From assembly GCA_023418995.1 (NCBI GenBank), contig JAEZYP010000044.1:310001-374000 (forward strand): a DNA stretch of 64,000 nucleotides, written 5' to 3'. This stretch comes from Bacillota bacterium. Its GTDB lineage: Bacteria; Bacillota; Clostridia; Oscillospirales; Acutalibacteraceae. The notes under the pieces were generated by a model, which searched no databases, was not told where the DNA came from, and was given only the letters and a program-made list of their open reading frames with translations. The position numbers and the translations under genes were made by a program. Shown piece by piece: positions 45,012 to 53,836 of this stretch; position 1 is the first letter of the stretch; each line of letters starts with the position of its first letter.

Positions 45012-45385
45012 TAATATCCCCCTCCGTAAAACGCGTTTTCAATATGTTCCATAGAAAGTACAGCGTTATTCGCATTGGTAATAATTCCGATTACATCAAA
45101 CCGAGGCTGCAGCTGCATTGGATGAGACTGAAAATAAACAAGAGCTGTTTTGTAAAGCTTCTTCTGCTTCTGTGCTGTGACAGCTTCCAGTGGGTTAACC
45201 ATATGATTTTCGTCCCGCGTTTTTACTTCCACAAAAACCAGATATCGATCATTCCTAACTATGATATCAATCTCGCCGAATCGCGAATGATAATTTCGTT
45301 CCAAAATCTGATATCCATTTTGAAGAAGGTAATTCGCTGCATAATCTTCACCAATTTTACCGGAATCGTTATACACAGTTGACAT
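45008..45385 (-). CDS. yraN: YraN family (UPF0102) nuclease-fold protein
   Basis: A 125-residue protein with GKIGEDYAANYLLQNGY and the restriction-endonuclease-like core FGEIDIIV and YLVFVEVKTR (acidic residues and EVK). The role is not settled. It overlaps rnhB by 17 bases, a conserved neighbour. Confidence 0.92.
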   Translation of the reverse strand: MSTVYNDSGKIGEDYAANYLLQNGYQILERNYHSRFGEIDIIVRNDRYLVFVEVKTRDENHMVNPLEAVTAQKQKKLYKTALVYFQSHPMQLQPRFDVIGIITNANNAVLSMEHIENAFYGGGYY

Positions 45386-45983
45386 CCCCTAATATCTTTT
45401 TCAGAAAGGAGCACCGGTGAATTGGACACGGACCGTGTTTTTTTAACTTTTCTATATGTAAAGCTGTTCCATAGCCTTTATGCTTCGAAAATTGATATTC
45501 CGGATATATTTGATCAATTTCAACCATTAATCTGTCGCGGCTTACCTTTGCAAGAATGGAAGCCGCCGCGATATTGGCTGAAAGGGAATCACCCTTTACG
45601 ATCAGCTGTGTATCAACTCCAAGCGGCGGCATTCGATTTCCATCCACCAGCGCATAATCCGATTTAATATTCAGTCCGTCATACGCCCGCTTCATGGCTA
45701 AAAATGTTGCCTGCAGGATATTGATGCTGTCAATTTCCTTCTCTGTTGCAAATCCTATTGAATAGCTTAATGCTTCTTTTTGAATCACATCAAATAGGGC
45801 TTCCCTCTTTTTCTCGCTCAGCTTTTTGGAATCATTGATTCCTTCAATAAAAAAATTCTGTGGCAAAACAACTGCGGCAGCGAATACGGGGCCGGCCAGA
45901 GGACCGCGCCCGGCTTCATCGATACCGCAGATACACCGATATTTGTTTTGTATTGCCGCCTTTTCGTAAGCAAACCAGTCCAT
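45369..45983 (-). CDS. rnhB: Ribonuclease HII
   Basis: Removes RNA from RNA:DNA hybrids and single ribonucleotides from DNA. The 204-residue protein has the signature GIDEAGRGPLAGPV (about 20-33) and further acidic residues in YALVDG and the SKVSRDRLM block. It follows rbgA by 2 bases, as in Bacillus. Confidence 0.96.
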   Translation of the reverse strand: MDWFAYEKAAIQNKYRCICGIDEAGRGPLAGPVFAAAVVLPQNFFIEGINDSKKLSEKKREALFDVIQKEALSYSIGFATEKEIDSINILQATFLAMKRAYDGLNIKSDYALVDGNRMPPLGVDTQLIVKGDSLSANIAAASILAKVSRDRLMVEIDQIYPEYQFSKHKGYGTALHIEKLKKHGPCPIHRCSFLKKILGDVNCV

Positions 45984-45985
45984 CG

Positions 45986-46855
45986 TTATTTACCAGCCTG
46001 TTCCAATGTAATTTTTCCTAGCTTGGCACTACGGAATTCATCCAAGACCATGATAGATGCCCTTTCTGTATCTACTTCACCTCCGGATATGAGCATCCCC
46101 CGCATTTTGCCGATTAATTCCAAAAGCTCATAGCCTTTTAGCGTAGTTATATCGATGTTTTCAAGTTTATAGCGCTGAGTCACCGCGTTGCCATATTGGT
46201 CGCGCAATACCTCTAACAGGCGAGAGGCAAGATGCTCTGTGTCAACTACCTCATCCTTTACAGCACCGGTAAAAGCGAGCCGTTCTCCCACGAGCTTATC
46301 TTCGAACTTCGGCCATAGTACACCGGGAGTATCCAAAAGCTCAAAACCTTTTCCAATGGTAAACCACTGATTTGAACGGGTCACGCCCGGCCTGTCTTCG
46401 ACGTTTGCCTTACTGTTCTTTGCAAGTCTGTTGATAAGAGAGGACTTCCCTACATTGGGGATGCCGACAACCATCACCCGAATTTGTCTGCAAACCATTC
46501 CTTTGGATTCCCAAGCAGCAATGCGTTCACTTAAAACCTCTTTAATCAGCGGAGTAAATCCATTCAGCCCCCTGCCGGTTTTGCAGTCAATTGGCAGTGC
46601 GGGTATTCCCTTTGACTTATAATACGCGATCCAGCGGCTTGTCTGGACGGGGTCCGCCATGTCGCTTTTGTTCATCAATATTATGCGCGGTTTATTTTGA
46701 ATCAGGTTACTTAAAACCGGGTTCCGACTACTGACCGGAATGCGCGCGTCAATAATTTCCGCGACCGCGTCAACCAGTTTTAAGCTTTTTTCGATTTGCC
46801 TCCGGGTTTTTGTCATGTGACCCGGAAACCACTGAATTGATTGTGCTTCACTCAT
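45986..46855 (-). CDS. rbgA: Ribosome biogenesis GTPase RbgA (YlqF)
   Basis: Late 50S assembly factor. The 289-residue circularly permuted GTPase has the start WFPGHMTKTRRQIE, G4 (LMNKSDMAD, about 57-65) before G1 (GIPNVGKSSLINRL, about 132-145), and G3 DTPGVLWP. An ANTAR-like C-terminal domain follows. It sits between lepB and rnhB in the conserved Firmicutes order. Confidence 0.95.
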   Translation of the reverse strand: MSEAQSIQWFPGHMTKTRRQIEKSLKLVDAVAEIIDARIPVSSRNPVLSNLIQNKPRIILMNKSDMADPVQTSRWIAYYKSKGIPALPIDCKTGRGLNGFTPLIKEVLSERIAAWESKGMVCRQIRVMVVGIPNVGKSSLINRLAKNSKANVEDRPGVTRSNQWFTIGKGFELLDTPGVLWPKFEDKLVGERLAFTGAVKDEVVDTEHLASRLLEVLRDQYGNAVTQRYKLENIDITTLKGYELLELIGKMRGMLISGGEVDTERASIMVLDEFRSAKLGKITLEQAGK

Positions 46856-46876
46856 TATTAAAAATCTTCCTTAGCG

Positions 46877-47461
46877 TTATTTAATGATTTTCGTGTGTTT
46901 AAATGGATATACCACAAACTCCGCTTTTCCAAGAATATATCTTACATCGATCATTCCAACATCGCTGTATCTGCTGTCATTAGATACGGGTCGGTTATCT
47001 CCCAACACAAAAACGTGACCCTTTGGAACGGTAATCGGGAAAGGATAATCCGCTTGCTGTGTGGTAATCCCATTCTGTATGTAAGCGGATTCGTCAAGGG
47101 CTTTTCCGTCAACAGAAACCGTCCCTGTTTTATAATTGATATCGACAATCTGGTCTTCCAGTGCGATTACGCGCTTGATGATCGGTTCGTTCATATGAGC
47201 CGAATGAGTTATAACGACTACATCGCCCCTTTGCGGCTGATAAAAGCAGCTGGATAGAATGACACGATCCCCTGATTTCAGGGTTGGAAGCATAGAAGGA
47301 CCGCTGACATTTACCACCCGAAAAAGGAAAGTAAAAAGTAAAACGACAACAATTAAAGAAGTGACCAACGCTTCCGTCCATTCGAAGCATATGGAAACAA
47401 ATTCATTTACTTTTTGCGGATTTTCTTCATCGTTGCCGCGCTCAATGTAATATTGATTCAC
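46877..47461 (-). CDS. lepB: Type I signal peptidase (first copy)
   Basis: A 194-residue membrane protease with one N-terminal helix (about 28-50). The catalytic Ser is in SGPSMLPTLKSGDRV (about 54-68) and the catalytic Lys in IKRVIALEDQ, with the GDNRPVSNDSR box. A paralogue of the same length lies 90 bases upstream on the same strand. Confidence 0.94.
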   Translation of the reverse strand: MNQYYIERGNDEENPQKVNEFVSICFEWTEALVTSLIVVVLLFTFLFRVVNVSGPSMLPTLKSGDRVILSSCFYQPQRGDVVVITHSAHMNEPIIKRVIALEDQIVDINYKTGTVSVDGKALDESAYIQNGITTQQADYPFPITVPKGHVFVLGDNRPVSNDSRYSDVGMIDVRYILGKAEFVVYPFKHTKIIK

Positions 47462-47549
47462 GAAGACTACTCCCTTTTCATCCCTATCCGTTTTAACCTT
47501 CTTATATTTTCGCTAATAATCGTTTCTTATTCAACAGCGGTGGAAACTG

Positions 47550-48134
47550 TTAGCTTAGCTTTCCAAATTTTTCAAGTGGCAATATAATAAAACGAACCTT
47601 ACCAATAATATGGCGCTGGTCGATCATTCCTACCGCCTCAAAACGGCTGTCTTCCGATATAGTACGGTTATCACCAAGAACAAATACATGACCGGCAGGC
47701 ACCTTCTGTGGGAATGTAATATCTCCCTCATCTTTTGTAATACCATTTTTAATATAGCCGGATTCGTCAAGCTCTGCTCCATCCACGGAAACCACACCGG
47801 TCTGAAAATCAATATCTATAATTTGCCCTTCCGTGGCAATCACTCGTTTTATAATAGGTTTCTTAAGCTGTGTTCCCTCGCTGTCAACAACAACAATATC
47901 ACCGCCCGAAAAGCTCTTATTTACGCATAAAGTAAACACCTTATAACCATTTAAAAAATTTGGAACCATAGAGTCTCCATCTACCACGATGTTAACCCGG
48001 AATATAAATGTAAAAATTAGTATAATAATAATTAAAGCTGGAATCAGCGCTTCAACCCACTCAAAGCAGGCTATGGTAAATCCATTTATCCTATTTTGAT
48101 TTTTCGATTCTTCCATTCCTGTGTTTTGGTCCAA
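47550..48134 (-). CDS. lepB: Type I signal peptidase (second copy)
   Basis: A 194-residue paralogue of the next gene with the same layout: one membrane helix (about 34-56), Ser in GDSMVPNFLNGYKV, Lys in IKRVIATEGQ and GDNRTISEDSR. The TTG at 48134 is chosen as start because GGAGGTG lies 6 bases upstream and the length then matches the other copy. The frame is open further but runs into rplS. The Ser-proximal motif differs between copies (SML versus SMV), which may shift preference. Confidence 0.9.
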   Translation of the reverse strand: MDQNTGMEESKNQNRINGFTIACFEWVEALIPALIIIILIFTFIFRVNIVVDGDSMVPNFLNGYKVFTLCVNKSFSGGDIVVVDSEGTQLKKPIIKRVIATEGQIIDIDFQTGVVSVDGAELDESGYIKNGITKDEGDITFPQKVPAGHVFVLGDNRTISEDSRFEAVGMIDQRHIIGKVRFIILPLEKFGKLS

Positions 48135-48173
48135 AATTCGCACCTCCCAAACTCTTTCGAATCTAAATAGCAA

Positions 48174-48199
48174 AAAAGGGACACGTACATGTCCCTTTT
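48174..48199 (-). terminator. Terminator after rplS
   Basis: AAAAGGGACA (48174-48183) pairs with TGTCCCTTTT (48190-48199) around CGTACA, with a T run following on the minus strand. It separates rplS from the signal peptidase genes. Confidence 0.85.
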
Positions 48200-48207
48200 G
48201 ATCACAA

Positions 48208-48552
48208 TTATCTGATTTCTTCTTTGACCTTTGCAGCCTTACCAACCCTGTCACGCAAATAGTAAAGCTTGGCTCTGCGTACACGGCCTTTGCGGACAAT
48301 TTCAACTTTCTTAACATTCGGAGAATGAATCGGGAACACTCTCTCAACACCAACTCCGTAGGATACACGTCTTACGGTGAAGGTTTCTGAAATTCCGCTG
48401 CCCTTGCGTGCAATAACGGTTCCTTCAAAAGCCTGAATTCTTTCTTTGTCGCCTTCTCTGATATTAACGCTTATCCGGATAGTATCGCCAATTTCAAACT
48501 GCGGCAACTCTTGTTTCACTGAATCCTGAGCAATTAACTTTAATGCGTCCAT
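48208..48552 (-). CDS. rplS: 50S ribosomal protein L19
   Basis: A 114-residue ribosomal protein at the 30S-50S interface. ATG at 48552 has AGGAGGA upstream and gives the canonical MDALKLIAQDS start. Family segments are GDTIRISVNIREG, RIQAFEGTVIARKG and RRAKLYYLRDRVGKAA. A structured leader precedes it. Confidence 0.97.
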   Translation of the reverse strand: MDALKLIAQDSVKQELPQFEIGDTIRISVNIREGDKERIQAFEGTVIARKGSGISETFTVRRVSYGVGVERVFPIHSPNVKKVEIVRKGRVRRAKLYYLRDRVGKAAKVKEEIR

Positions 48553-48670
48553 GAAAATTTTCCTCCTAAAATTCAGACATTCATGCTTTAAAAGCAGAGG
48601 ACTGTCCGCTTCAATGTCTCGGTAAACCGGGCATTGAACCCCATCAGAAAAACTGACGGTATCCAAATGC
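48553..48670 (-). promoter_or_regulatory. Structured 5' leader of rplS (possible L19 leader)
   Basis: On the minus strand the 118-base leader has CGTCAG/CTGATG and TTCAATG-CCGG/CCG-CATTGAA hairpins and a TGCTTTTAAAGCA stem before the ribosome site. Firmicutes rplS genes can carry an L19 autoregulatory leader. I cannot confirm the consensus by eye. Confidence 0.45.
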
Positions 48671-48676
48671 CTATAT

Positions 48677-48705
48677 ATAATACCATAATACGTAAAAAGG
48701 TGCAA
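48677..48705 (-). promoter_or_regulatory. Promoter of rplS
   Basis: On the minus strand TTGCAC (48705-48700), 17 bases, TATTAT (48682-48677), just before the structured leader. Confidence 0.7.
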
Positions 48706-48713
48706 TCATTTTT

Positions 48714-49373
48714 TTATTTAAATATTTCGAAGTTGGCGTTATACAGATTTGTTCGTTTGATTACAGAAAAAAAATCCAGCTTCAAGTAACTTCTAACCGC
48801 ATCCAGAAGCAGGATCGGATTTATATTCATCGTGCTTCCGGCAGGCAGGAGTGCTTTTATCTCAATGTCGGTTTCATTTGTACGGACTTCGGTCTGATCC
48901 AGATATGACCTGATATTAAGGTCTATTATACCGTTTTTGGTACGCTTGGAGACAATAATCTCAGGCGACTGAAACAAACGAGAAATTTTATCCGCCGCAC
49001 CTTCCTTTTCGCACTGATCGGCATCAAGCAAGATTGTATAGGATGCGTAGGCGATTTCTCCGGGCTTCATCACCGGCTGCGTAACGTCAAACACCGGGAT
49101 ATCCTCAGGCAATGCGGAGTTGAGCCTGTCAATCAATTCTTTTTGAGTAATGAAATCGTCATCCAGTTTGATATCCATACTTTCCCGTTCCCCGCTGATA
49201 CCGAGTGACAAAGGGAGCGCAAAAGTCAGAAACGCGTGCGGATTAAACCCCTGAGTATACCAGAGTGGGATTTTGGCCTTGTGGATTGCACGCGACATAC
49301 ACCGGTTCAAATCAAGATGAGAGATATAACGGGCGGACCCGATTTTTTGAAACCAGATTCTAACGGCTTTCAC
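48714..49373 (-). CDS. TIGR03936-type radical SAM-associated protein (DUF2344)
   Basis: A 219-residue protein without the CxxxCxxC motif. The start AVRIWFQKIGSARYISHLDL and FNPHAFLTFALPLSLG match DUF2344. It is always found with the radical SAM protein upstream, and the pair is fused in some genomes. GTG at 49373 has AAAGGAGG 8 bases upstream and lies inside the end of the upstream gene. The role is unknown; a link to RNA or translation is suggested by usual neighbours. Confidence 0.88.
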   Translation of the reverse strand: MKAVRIWFQKIGSARYISHLDLNRCMSRAIHKAKIPLWYTQGFNPHAFLTFALPLSLGISGERESMDIKLDDDFITQKELIDRLNSALPEDIPVFDVTQPVMKPGEIAYASYTILLDADQCEKEGAADKISRLFQSPEIIVSKRTKNGIIDLNIRSYLDQTEVRTNETDIEIKALLPAGSTMNINPILLLDAVRSYLKLDFFSVIKRTNLYNANFEIFK

Positions 49374-51204
49374 AGCAAATACCTCCTTTAAAGCAAGCCG
49401 CTCCGCAAGAGGAACACTTTTCACGGCAGTTCGGCGTCGTGGTATCGGCATATGCCCTTTGGCATTCGCTGACTAAAAAGGATTTTTTAATCCCGTAATC
49501 AATATGATCCCAAGGCATCACCTCGTCGAAGCTTCTCCGGCGGTTAGCGTAAAATGCCGGATCGATCCCGCATTCTTCAAAGAGCTTCATCCATTTCGGA
49601 AGCGAAAAAAAATCCTTCCAGCCGTCCATCTTACAGCCGCTCTGCTGCGCTTCGTATAAAACCTTGCCAAGTCTGCGGTCACCTCGGGCAAACACCGCCT
49701 CTAAAAACGTGGTGTCAGCATCATGCCAGCTTGGTTCAATTTTTCTGGTTTTTACAGATTGGAGCAAATGCTGCTGTTTACGGTGTATCATTTCAATGGT
49801 ATCCTGCGGTTCCCACTGAAAGGGCGTAAATGGCTTTGGAACAAAGGAGGACGCGCTAACAGAAACCTTTACAGCCTTGCCCTTTGGCTTATTGGGGTTA
49901 TTGTAAAATGCATCGACAACCATTTGCCCAAGATTCGCGATGCCTTCCACGTCTTCCATTGTCTCTGTAGGCAAACCGATCATAAAATAAAGCTTTATAG
50001 TTGTCCAGCCTTCGCTGAAAGCATTATTGACCGTATTCAGTAATTCTTCTTGAGTAACGTTTTTATTAATGACATCCCGAAGTCTTTGCGTTCCTGCCTC
50101 CGGCGCAAAGGTAAGTCCGCTTCTGCGCACGGATTTTATCTTCGCCATCAGTTCGGTTGAAAAACCGTCTACCCGGAGGGACGGCAGGGAAATCCCTGTA
50201 TTCTCGGCCTCTGTCCAAACCTGAAGACGGTCTAACAGTTCATTGAGTCCCGAATGGTCACTTGTACTGAGCGAGGACAAAGATATCTCATCATAACCGG
50301 TGCTGTTGCACAAATCATGGCACTGCCTGTCTATCACATCAATTGATTTTTCGCGGAACGGCCGGTATAGAAAACCAGCCTGACAAAACCGGCATCCCCG
50401 AATACAGCCGCGCAGCACCTCTGCAACTGTCCGGTCATGAACGATTTCAATATAAGGAACCACAAATTTATCCGGAAAGTATGAATGATCGATGTCCAAC
50501 ATAATACGCTTTTTCACGGTTTCCGGTGCGCCGAATTTGGGAGTGATAGCCTTTACGGTACCGTCTTCTAAATACGAGACATCATAAAGCGAAGGAACAT
50601 AGACCCCTTGAATTTGAGCAGCGGCAATCAGGAATTCTTCTTTTGATCTATTTTCTTTTTTATATTTCCGATAGAGGTTTACTACTTCGCAATCGACCTC
50701 TTCTCCTTCTCCAATGAAAAAAAGATCGATAAAATCCGCTAAAGGCTCCGGGTTACACGCACAAGGACCACCTGCCACTACAAGCTGTGAAAGGGTCTTA
50801 CGCTCATTGGACTGAATCGGAATACCCGACAGCTCCAGCATGTTGAGAATATTGGTATAGCTGAGTTCATACTGCAGCGTAAATCCTATGATATCGAAAT
50901 CAGCGACGCTGTCTCCGCTTTCCAGTGCATATAGCGGCACGTCATTTTTCCGCAGCTGTTCTTCCATGTCAATCCACGGCGCAAAAACGCGTTCGCACCA
51001 ACAATAGGGAAGCGTATTTAATTGGCTGTATAAAATTTTCATCCCGAGGTGAGACATACCTACCTCGTAAGTATCAGGAAAGCAGAATGCAAACCGGATA
51101 TCGATTTCTTCCTTCTTCTTTATAATACTATTTAATTCTCCGCCCACATACCTTCCTGGCTTTTGTACGTTGGCAAGCAGCTTCTCAATCTTTTTATTTA
51201 TCAT
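49360..51204 (-). CDS. TIGR03960-type B12-binding radical SAM protein
   Basis: A 614-residue protein. The N-terminal region (about 1-210) resembles a cobalamin-binding fold, with FPDTYEVGMSHLGMKIL. The radical SAM core has the 4Fe-4S site CIRGCRFC (about 270-277), then FAPEAGTQRLRDVINK and YFMIGLPTET. Extra cysteines sit near the C-terminus (CREKCSSCGAACFKGGICC). The reaction is not known. Its stop overlaps the start of the DUF2344 partner by 14 bases. Confidence 0.9.
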   Translation of the reverse strand: MINKKIEKLLANVQKPGRYVGGELNSIIKKKEEIDIRFAFCFPDTYEVGMSHLGMKILYSQLNTLPYCWCERVFAPWIDMEEQLRKNDVPLYALESGDSVADFDIIGFTLQYELSYTNILNMLELSGIPIQSNERKTLSQLVVAGGPCACNPEPLADFIDLFFIGEGEEVDCEVVNLYRKYKKENRSKEEFLIAAAQIQGVYVPSLYDVSYLEDGTVKAITPKFGAPETVKKRIMLDIDHSYFPDKFVVPYIEIVHDRTVAEVLRGCIRGCRFCQAGFLYRPFREKSIDVIDRQCHDLCNSTGYDEISLSSLSTSDHSGLNELLDRLQVWTEAENTGISLPSLRVDGFSTELMAKIKSVRRSGLTFAPEAGTQRLRDVINKNVTQEELLNTVNNAFSEGWTTIKLYFMIGLPTETMEDVEGIANLGQMVVDAFYNNPNKPKGKAVKVSVSASSFVPKPFTPFQWEPQDTIEMIHRKQQHLLQSVKTRKIEPSWHDADTTFLEAVFARGDRRLGKVLYEAQQSGCKMDGWKDFFSLPKWMKLFEECGIDPAFYANRRRSFDEVMPWDHIDYGIKKSFLVSECQRAYADTTTPNCREKCSSCGAACFKGGICCESR

Positions 51205-51265
51205 CCTTATCCTCCGTGGTCACAAATACTTTACTATTATACTGCCCGGCGGATTAGAATGCAAA

Positions 51266-51862
51266 TCAATAGTATCTTCCGTTCTTCAATACAAGCAGAG
51301 CCATTAAATAGCAGCTGACTAAAAACAGAGAAAAATTACCCGGGGAACGGAGCAGCAGCAAAAAACCCGCTGCTGACAGTGGGACTATCACACAAAATGA
51401 AACGATCGATACGATTCTGAAGGAGTGATCGGTTCCAAATCTGACGCATAGAAGGCAGTACAAAGCCTGCCCCCCGTCCAACGATTCAATTGGAAGCAGA
51501 TTAAAAATACCCATTGCCAAATTTGCAACAATAAACAGGTTCGCCGAAATAGAAAATCCGGCGAGAATGAGAGCTGTGAAAAGATTAATCCCCGGACCCG
51601 CAAAAGAAATTGCCGTGTCATGCCAGTAGCTGTGCCCCACGCAGCAGGATTTTTCAATATCAATTCCAAAAGGATTAAATCTGATTTTTAGAGGTTTCAC
51701 ATGAAGTATAGCCATCATACCAAGATGACCAAGCTCATGCAGCGTGGCCGCCAGAATACCTGCCAGAGCAATCCCACTTTTGTCATTTAATAAAAGGACG
51801 GAAACGAAGGCGGCAAAAAAAAAGCTTACAGTAATGCGGCAGCCGCTTATTGTAAAGGACAT
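51266..51862 (-). CDS. Site-2 protease family (M50) membrane peptidase, SpoIVFB-like
   Basis: A 198-residue intramembrane zinc protease with about five helices. The zinc motif is HELGH (about 42-46) and the second motif is NLLPIESLDGGQ (about 124-135). Small size and the absence of CBS or PDZ domains resemble SpoIVFB, which activates sigma K. It starts on the last base of the upstream gene's stop codon (TAATG), so translation is coupled. The sporulation role is inference. Confidence 0.85.
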   Translation of the reverse strand: MSFTISGCRITVSFFFAAFVSVLLLNDKSGIALAGILAATLHELGHLGMMAILHVKPLKIRFNPFGIDIEKSCCVGHSYWHDTAISFAGPGINLFTALILAGFSISANLFIVANLAMGIFNLLPIESLDGGQALYCLLCVRFGTDHSFRIVSIVSFCVIVPLSAAGFLLLLRSPGNFSLFLVSCYLMALLVLKNGRYY

Positions 51863-52338
51863 TAGTTGATCAACCCTTGTTTGTCGTCTTTCTGATCCAA
51901 GCTTTGCTGTGAGCTTGCCGCTTGATTGAAACTGGAAGTCTGTGCTGAACTTGCGGAAAACTGCGAGCTGACCGACCGTTTGGAGCTTGCATCTTTCTTT
52001 AAGCCTGCATCTGCTTTTGAATCAGTTTCCGGTATTGTGCTGGAGGTGGGGAACAGTTCAACTACTTTATTTTTTATCCCGGAAATCTTTTCATCGGGTA
52101 TTATTGTTTGACTGATATTCGTCAGATACCAATCCTTTATAACCGCATACGCCCTTCCTCCGGATACCTTTAACAGCAAAACAGTCAGCACGATCATACA
52201 GCAAACGGTAATCTGAATAATTGTCAATAGCCGGATACTGCTTTTTTTTGCATTCCGGTTCTGTAACTCCTCCTCAGTCTCTTCATATTGGTCATCATTA
52301 TTATCATAGTAATCTTTGTTATAGGTATAATCTTTCAT
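51862..52338 (-). CDS. Single-pass membrane protein coupled to the M50 peptidase
   Basis: A 158-residue protein with an acidic cytosolic N-terminus (YDNNDDQYEETEEE), a basic patch, one helix (about 37-59), an outer segment, and a Ser/Gln/Ala-rich low-complexity tail (about 105-150). No known domain is recognised. Its overlap with the M50 gene recalls the SpoIVFA-SpoIVFB pair, but no M23-like domain is seen. It may be a regulator or substrate of the protease. Confidence 0.65.
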   Translation of the reverse strand: MKDYTYNKDYYDNNDDQYEETEEELQNRNAKKSSIRLLTIIQITVCCMIVLTVLLLKVSGGRAYAVIKDWYLTNISQTIIPDEKISGIKNKVVELFPTSSTIPETDSKADAGLKKDASSKRSVSSQFSASSAQTSSFNQAASSQQSLDQKDDKQGLIN

Positions 52339-52412
52339 CCTTTTTCCTCCCGCAATTTATTGTCAAAATAATAATATGAGAGCAAGTACAGGATGATACC
52401 AATATAAAAAAA

Positions 52413-52433
52413 CTACCCGCAAAAAGCGGGTAG
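52413..52433 (-). terminator. Terminator of the nfnAB operon
   Basis: CTACCCGC pairs perfectly with GCGGGTAG around AAAAA, and seven T residues follow on the minus strand. It lies 9 bases after nfnB. Confidence 0.9.
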
Positions 52434-52441
52434 AAATGTAA

Positions 52442-53836
52442 CTACATGTTTTTATGTTTTAAGTATTCATCAATGGAACGGGCTGCCTGTTTTCCGCCGC
52501 CCATTGCCAAAATAACCGTAGCGGCACCGCTTACCGCGTCGCCAGCGGCATATACACCTTCTCTGGTAGTTGCCATTGTCGCATCATCAACCACGATGCA
52601 GCCATACTTATTTGCTTCAAGTCCTTTCGTAGTAGAACGAATTAATGGGTTCGGAGAATTTCCAATTGCCATAACGACACAATCCACCGGGATTTCAAAA
52701 TTAGAGTTTTCTTTAATAACCGGTTTGCGTCTACCGGAGGCATCCGGCTCGCCAAGCTCCATTTCTACACATTCAATGGAATTAACCCGACCGTTTTCAT
52801 CACCATAAATCGCAACCGGGTTGCAAAGGAGCTTAAACTGTATCTCTTCTTCCTTCGCGTGATGGATCTCTTCATTTCGGGCGGGCATTTGTTCTTCCGA
52901 ACGGCGATAAATGATGTAAACATTTTCAGCGCCCAAACGCTTCGCTGTTCTCGCTGCATCCATTGCAACATTCCCCCCACCGACTACAGCAACATTTTTG
53001 GAATAGATAATCGGTGTATCGTACTCGCTGCGGTATGCCTTCATAAGATTGACTCTGGTTAAGAATTCGTTTGCAGAAAAAGTACCGACCAAACCTTCGC
53101 CCGGAATATTCATAAAATTGGGAAGACCTGCGCCGGTCCCAACAAAAATAGCTTCATAGCCCATTTCAAAAAGCTCGTCCACGGACAAAACTTTACCCAT
53201 GACCATGTCGGTTTTTATTTCCACGCCCTTATCTTCCAGCGCGGAGATTTCCTTTTGTACAATTTCCTTCGGAAGCCTAAACTGCGGAATTCCATACATC
53301 AAGACACCGCCAGCGGTGTGCAAAGCCTCAAACACAGTTACGGAATACCCCAGCGCAGCCAAATCACCGGCACAGGTCAATCCGGCGGGACCGGCACCTA
53401 TAATTGCAACCCTATGTCCGTTTGGTTCAACATGAAATTTCTCCGGCTTGCCGTTCTTCATATGCCAGTCGGCTACATAACGCTCTAAACGTCCAATTCC
53501 AACCGGTTCGCCCTTTATACCGCGGACACAGTTATGCTCACACTGAGATTCCTGTGGACATACACGACCACAGACCGCAGGAAGCGAATTTGTCATTTTA
53601 ATGGTCTGGTAAGCACCTTCCATATCGCCTTGAGAAATACAGCCAATAAAATCAGGAATACGAACCCCTACCGGACATCCGCTTACACAGGGCTGATTTT
53701 TGCAGTGCAGACAGCGCTGTGCTTCCTCAGCAGCCATTTCATCGGTATATCCTAAAGATACCTCTTCAAAATTTTTGTTTCTTATATTGGGCTTCTGCTC
53801 CGGCATCGGTGTTTTTTTCAGTGTCATATTAGGCAT
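52442..53836 (-). CDS. nfnB: NADPH-binding subunit of Nfn transhydrogenase (GltD/GltA-like)
   Basis: A 464-residue flavoprotein. The N-terminal 4Fe-4S domain (about 38-100) has CLHCKNQPCVSGCP and CGRVCPQESQCEHNC. Two nucleotide folds follow: FAD at IIGAGPAGLTCAG (about 145) and NADPH at VVGGGNVAMDAARTA. The end motif is YAAGDAVSGAATVILAMGGG. With NfnA it bifurcates electrons between NADH, ferredoxin and NADP. Standalone annotation as small-subunit glutamate synthase is common, but the neighbour decides for Nfn. Confidence 0.92.
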   Translation of the reverse strand: MPNMTLKKTPMPEQKPNIRNKNFEEVSLGYTDEMAAEEAQRCLHCKNQPCVSGCPVGVRIPDFIGCISQGDMEGAYQTIKMTNSLPAVCGRVCPQESQCEHNCVRGIKGEPVGIGRLERYVADWHMKNGKPEKFHVEPNGHRVAIIGAGPAGLTCAGDLAALGYSVTVFEALHTAGGVLMYGIPQFRLPKEIVQKEISALEDKGVEIKTDMVMGKVLSVDELFEMGYEAIFVGTGAGLPNFMNIPGEGLVGTFSANEFLTRVNLMKAYRSEYDTPIIYSKNVAVVGGGNVAMDAARTAKRLGAENVYIIYRRSEEQMPARNEEIHHAKEEEIQFKLLCNPVAIYGDENGRVNSIECVEMELGEPDASGRRKPVIKENSNFEIPVDCVVMAIGNSPNPLIRSTTKGLEANKYGCIVVDDATMATTREGVYAAGDAVSGAATVILAMGGGKQAARSIDEYLKHKNM

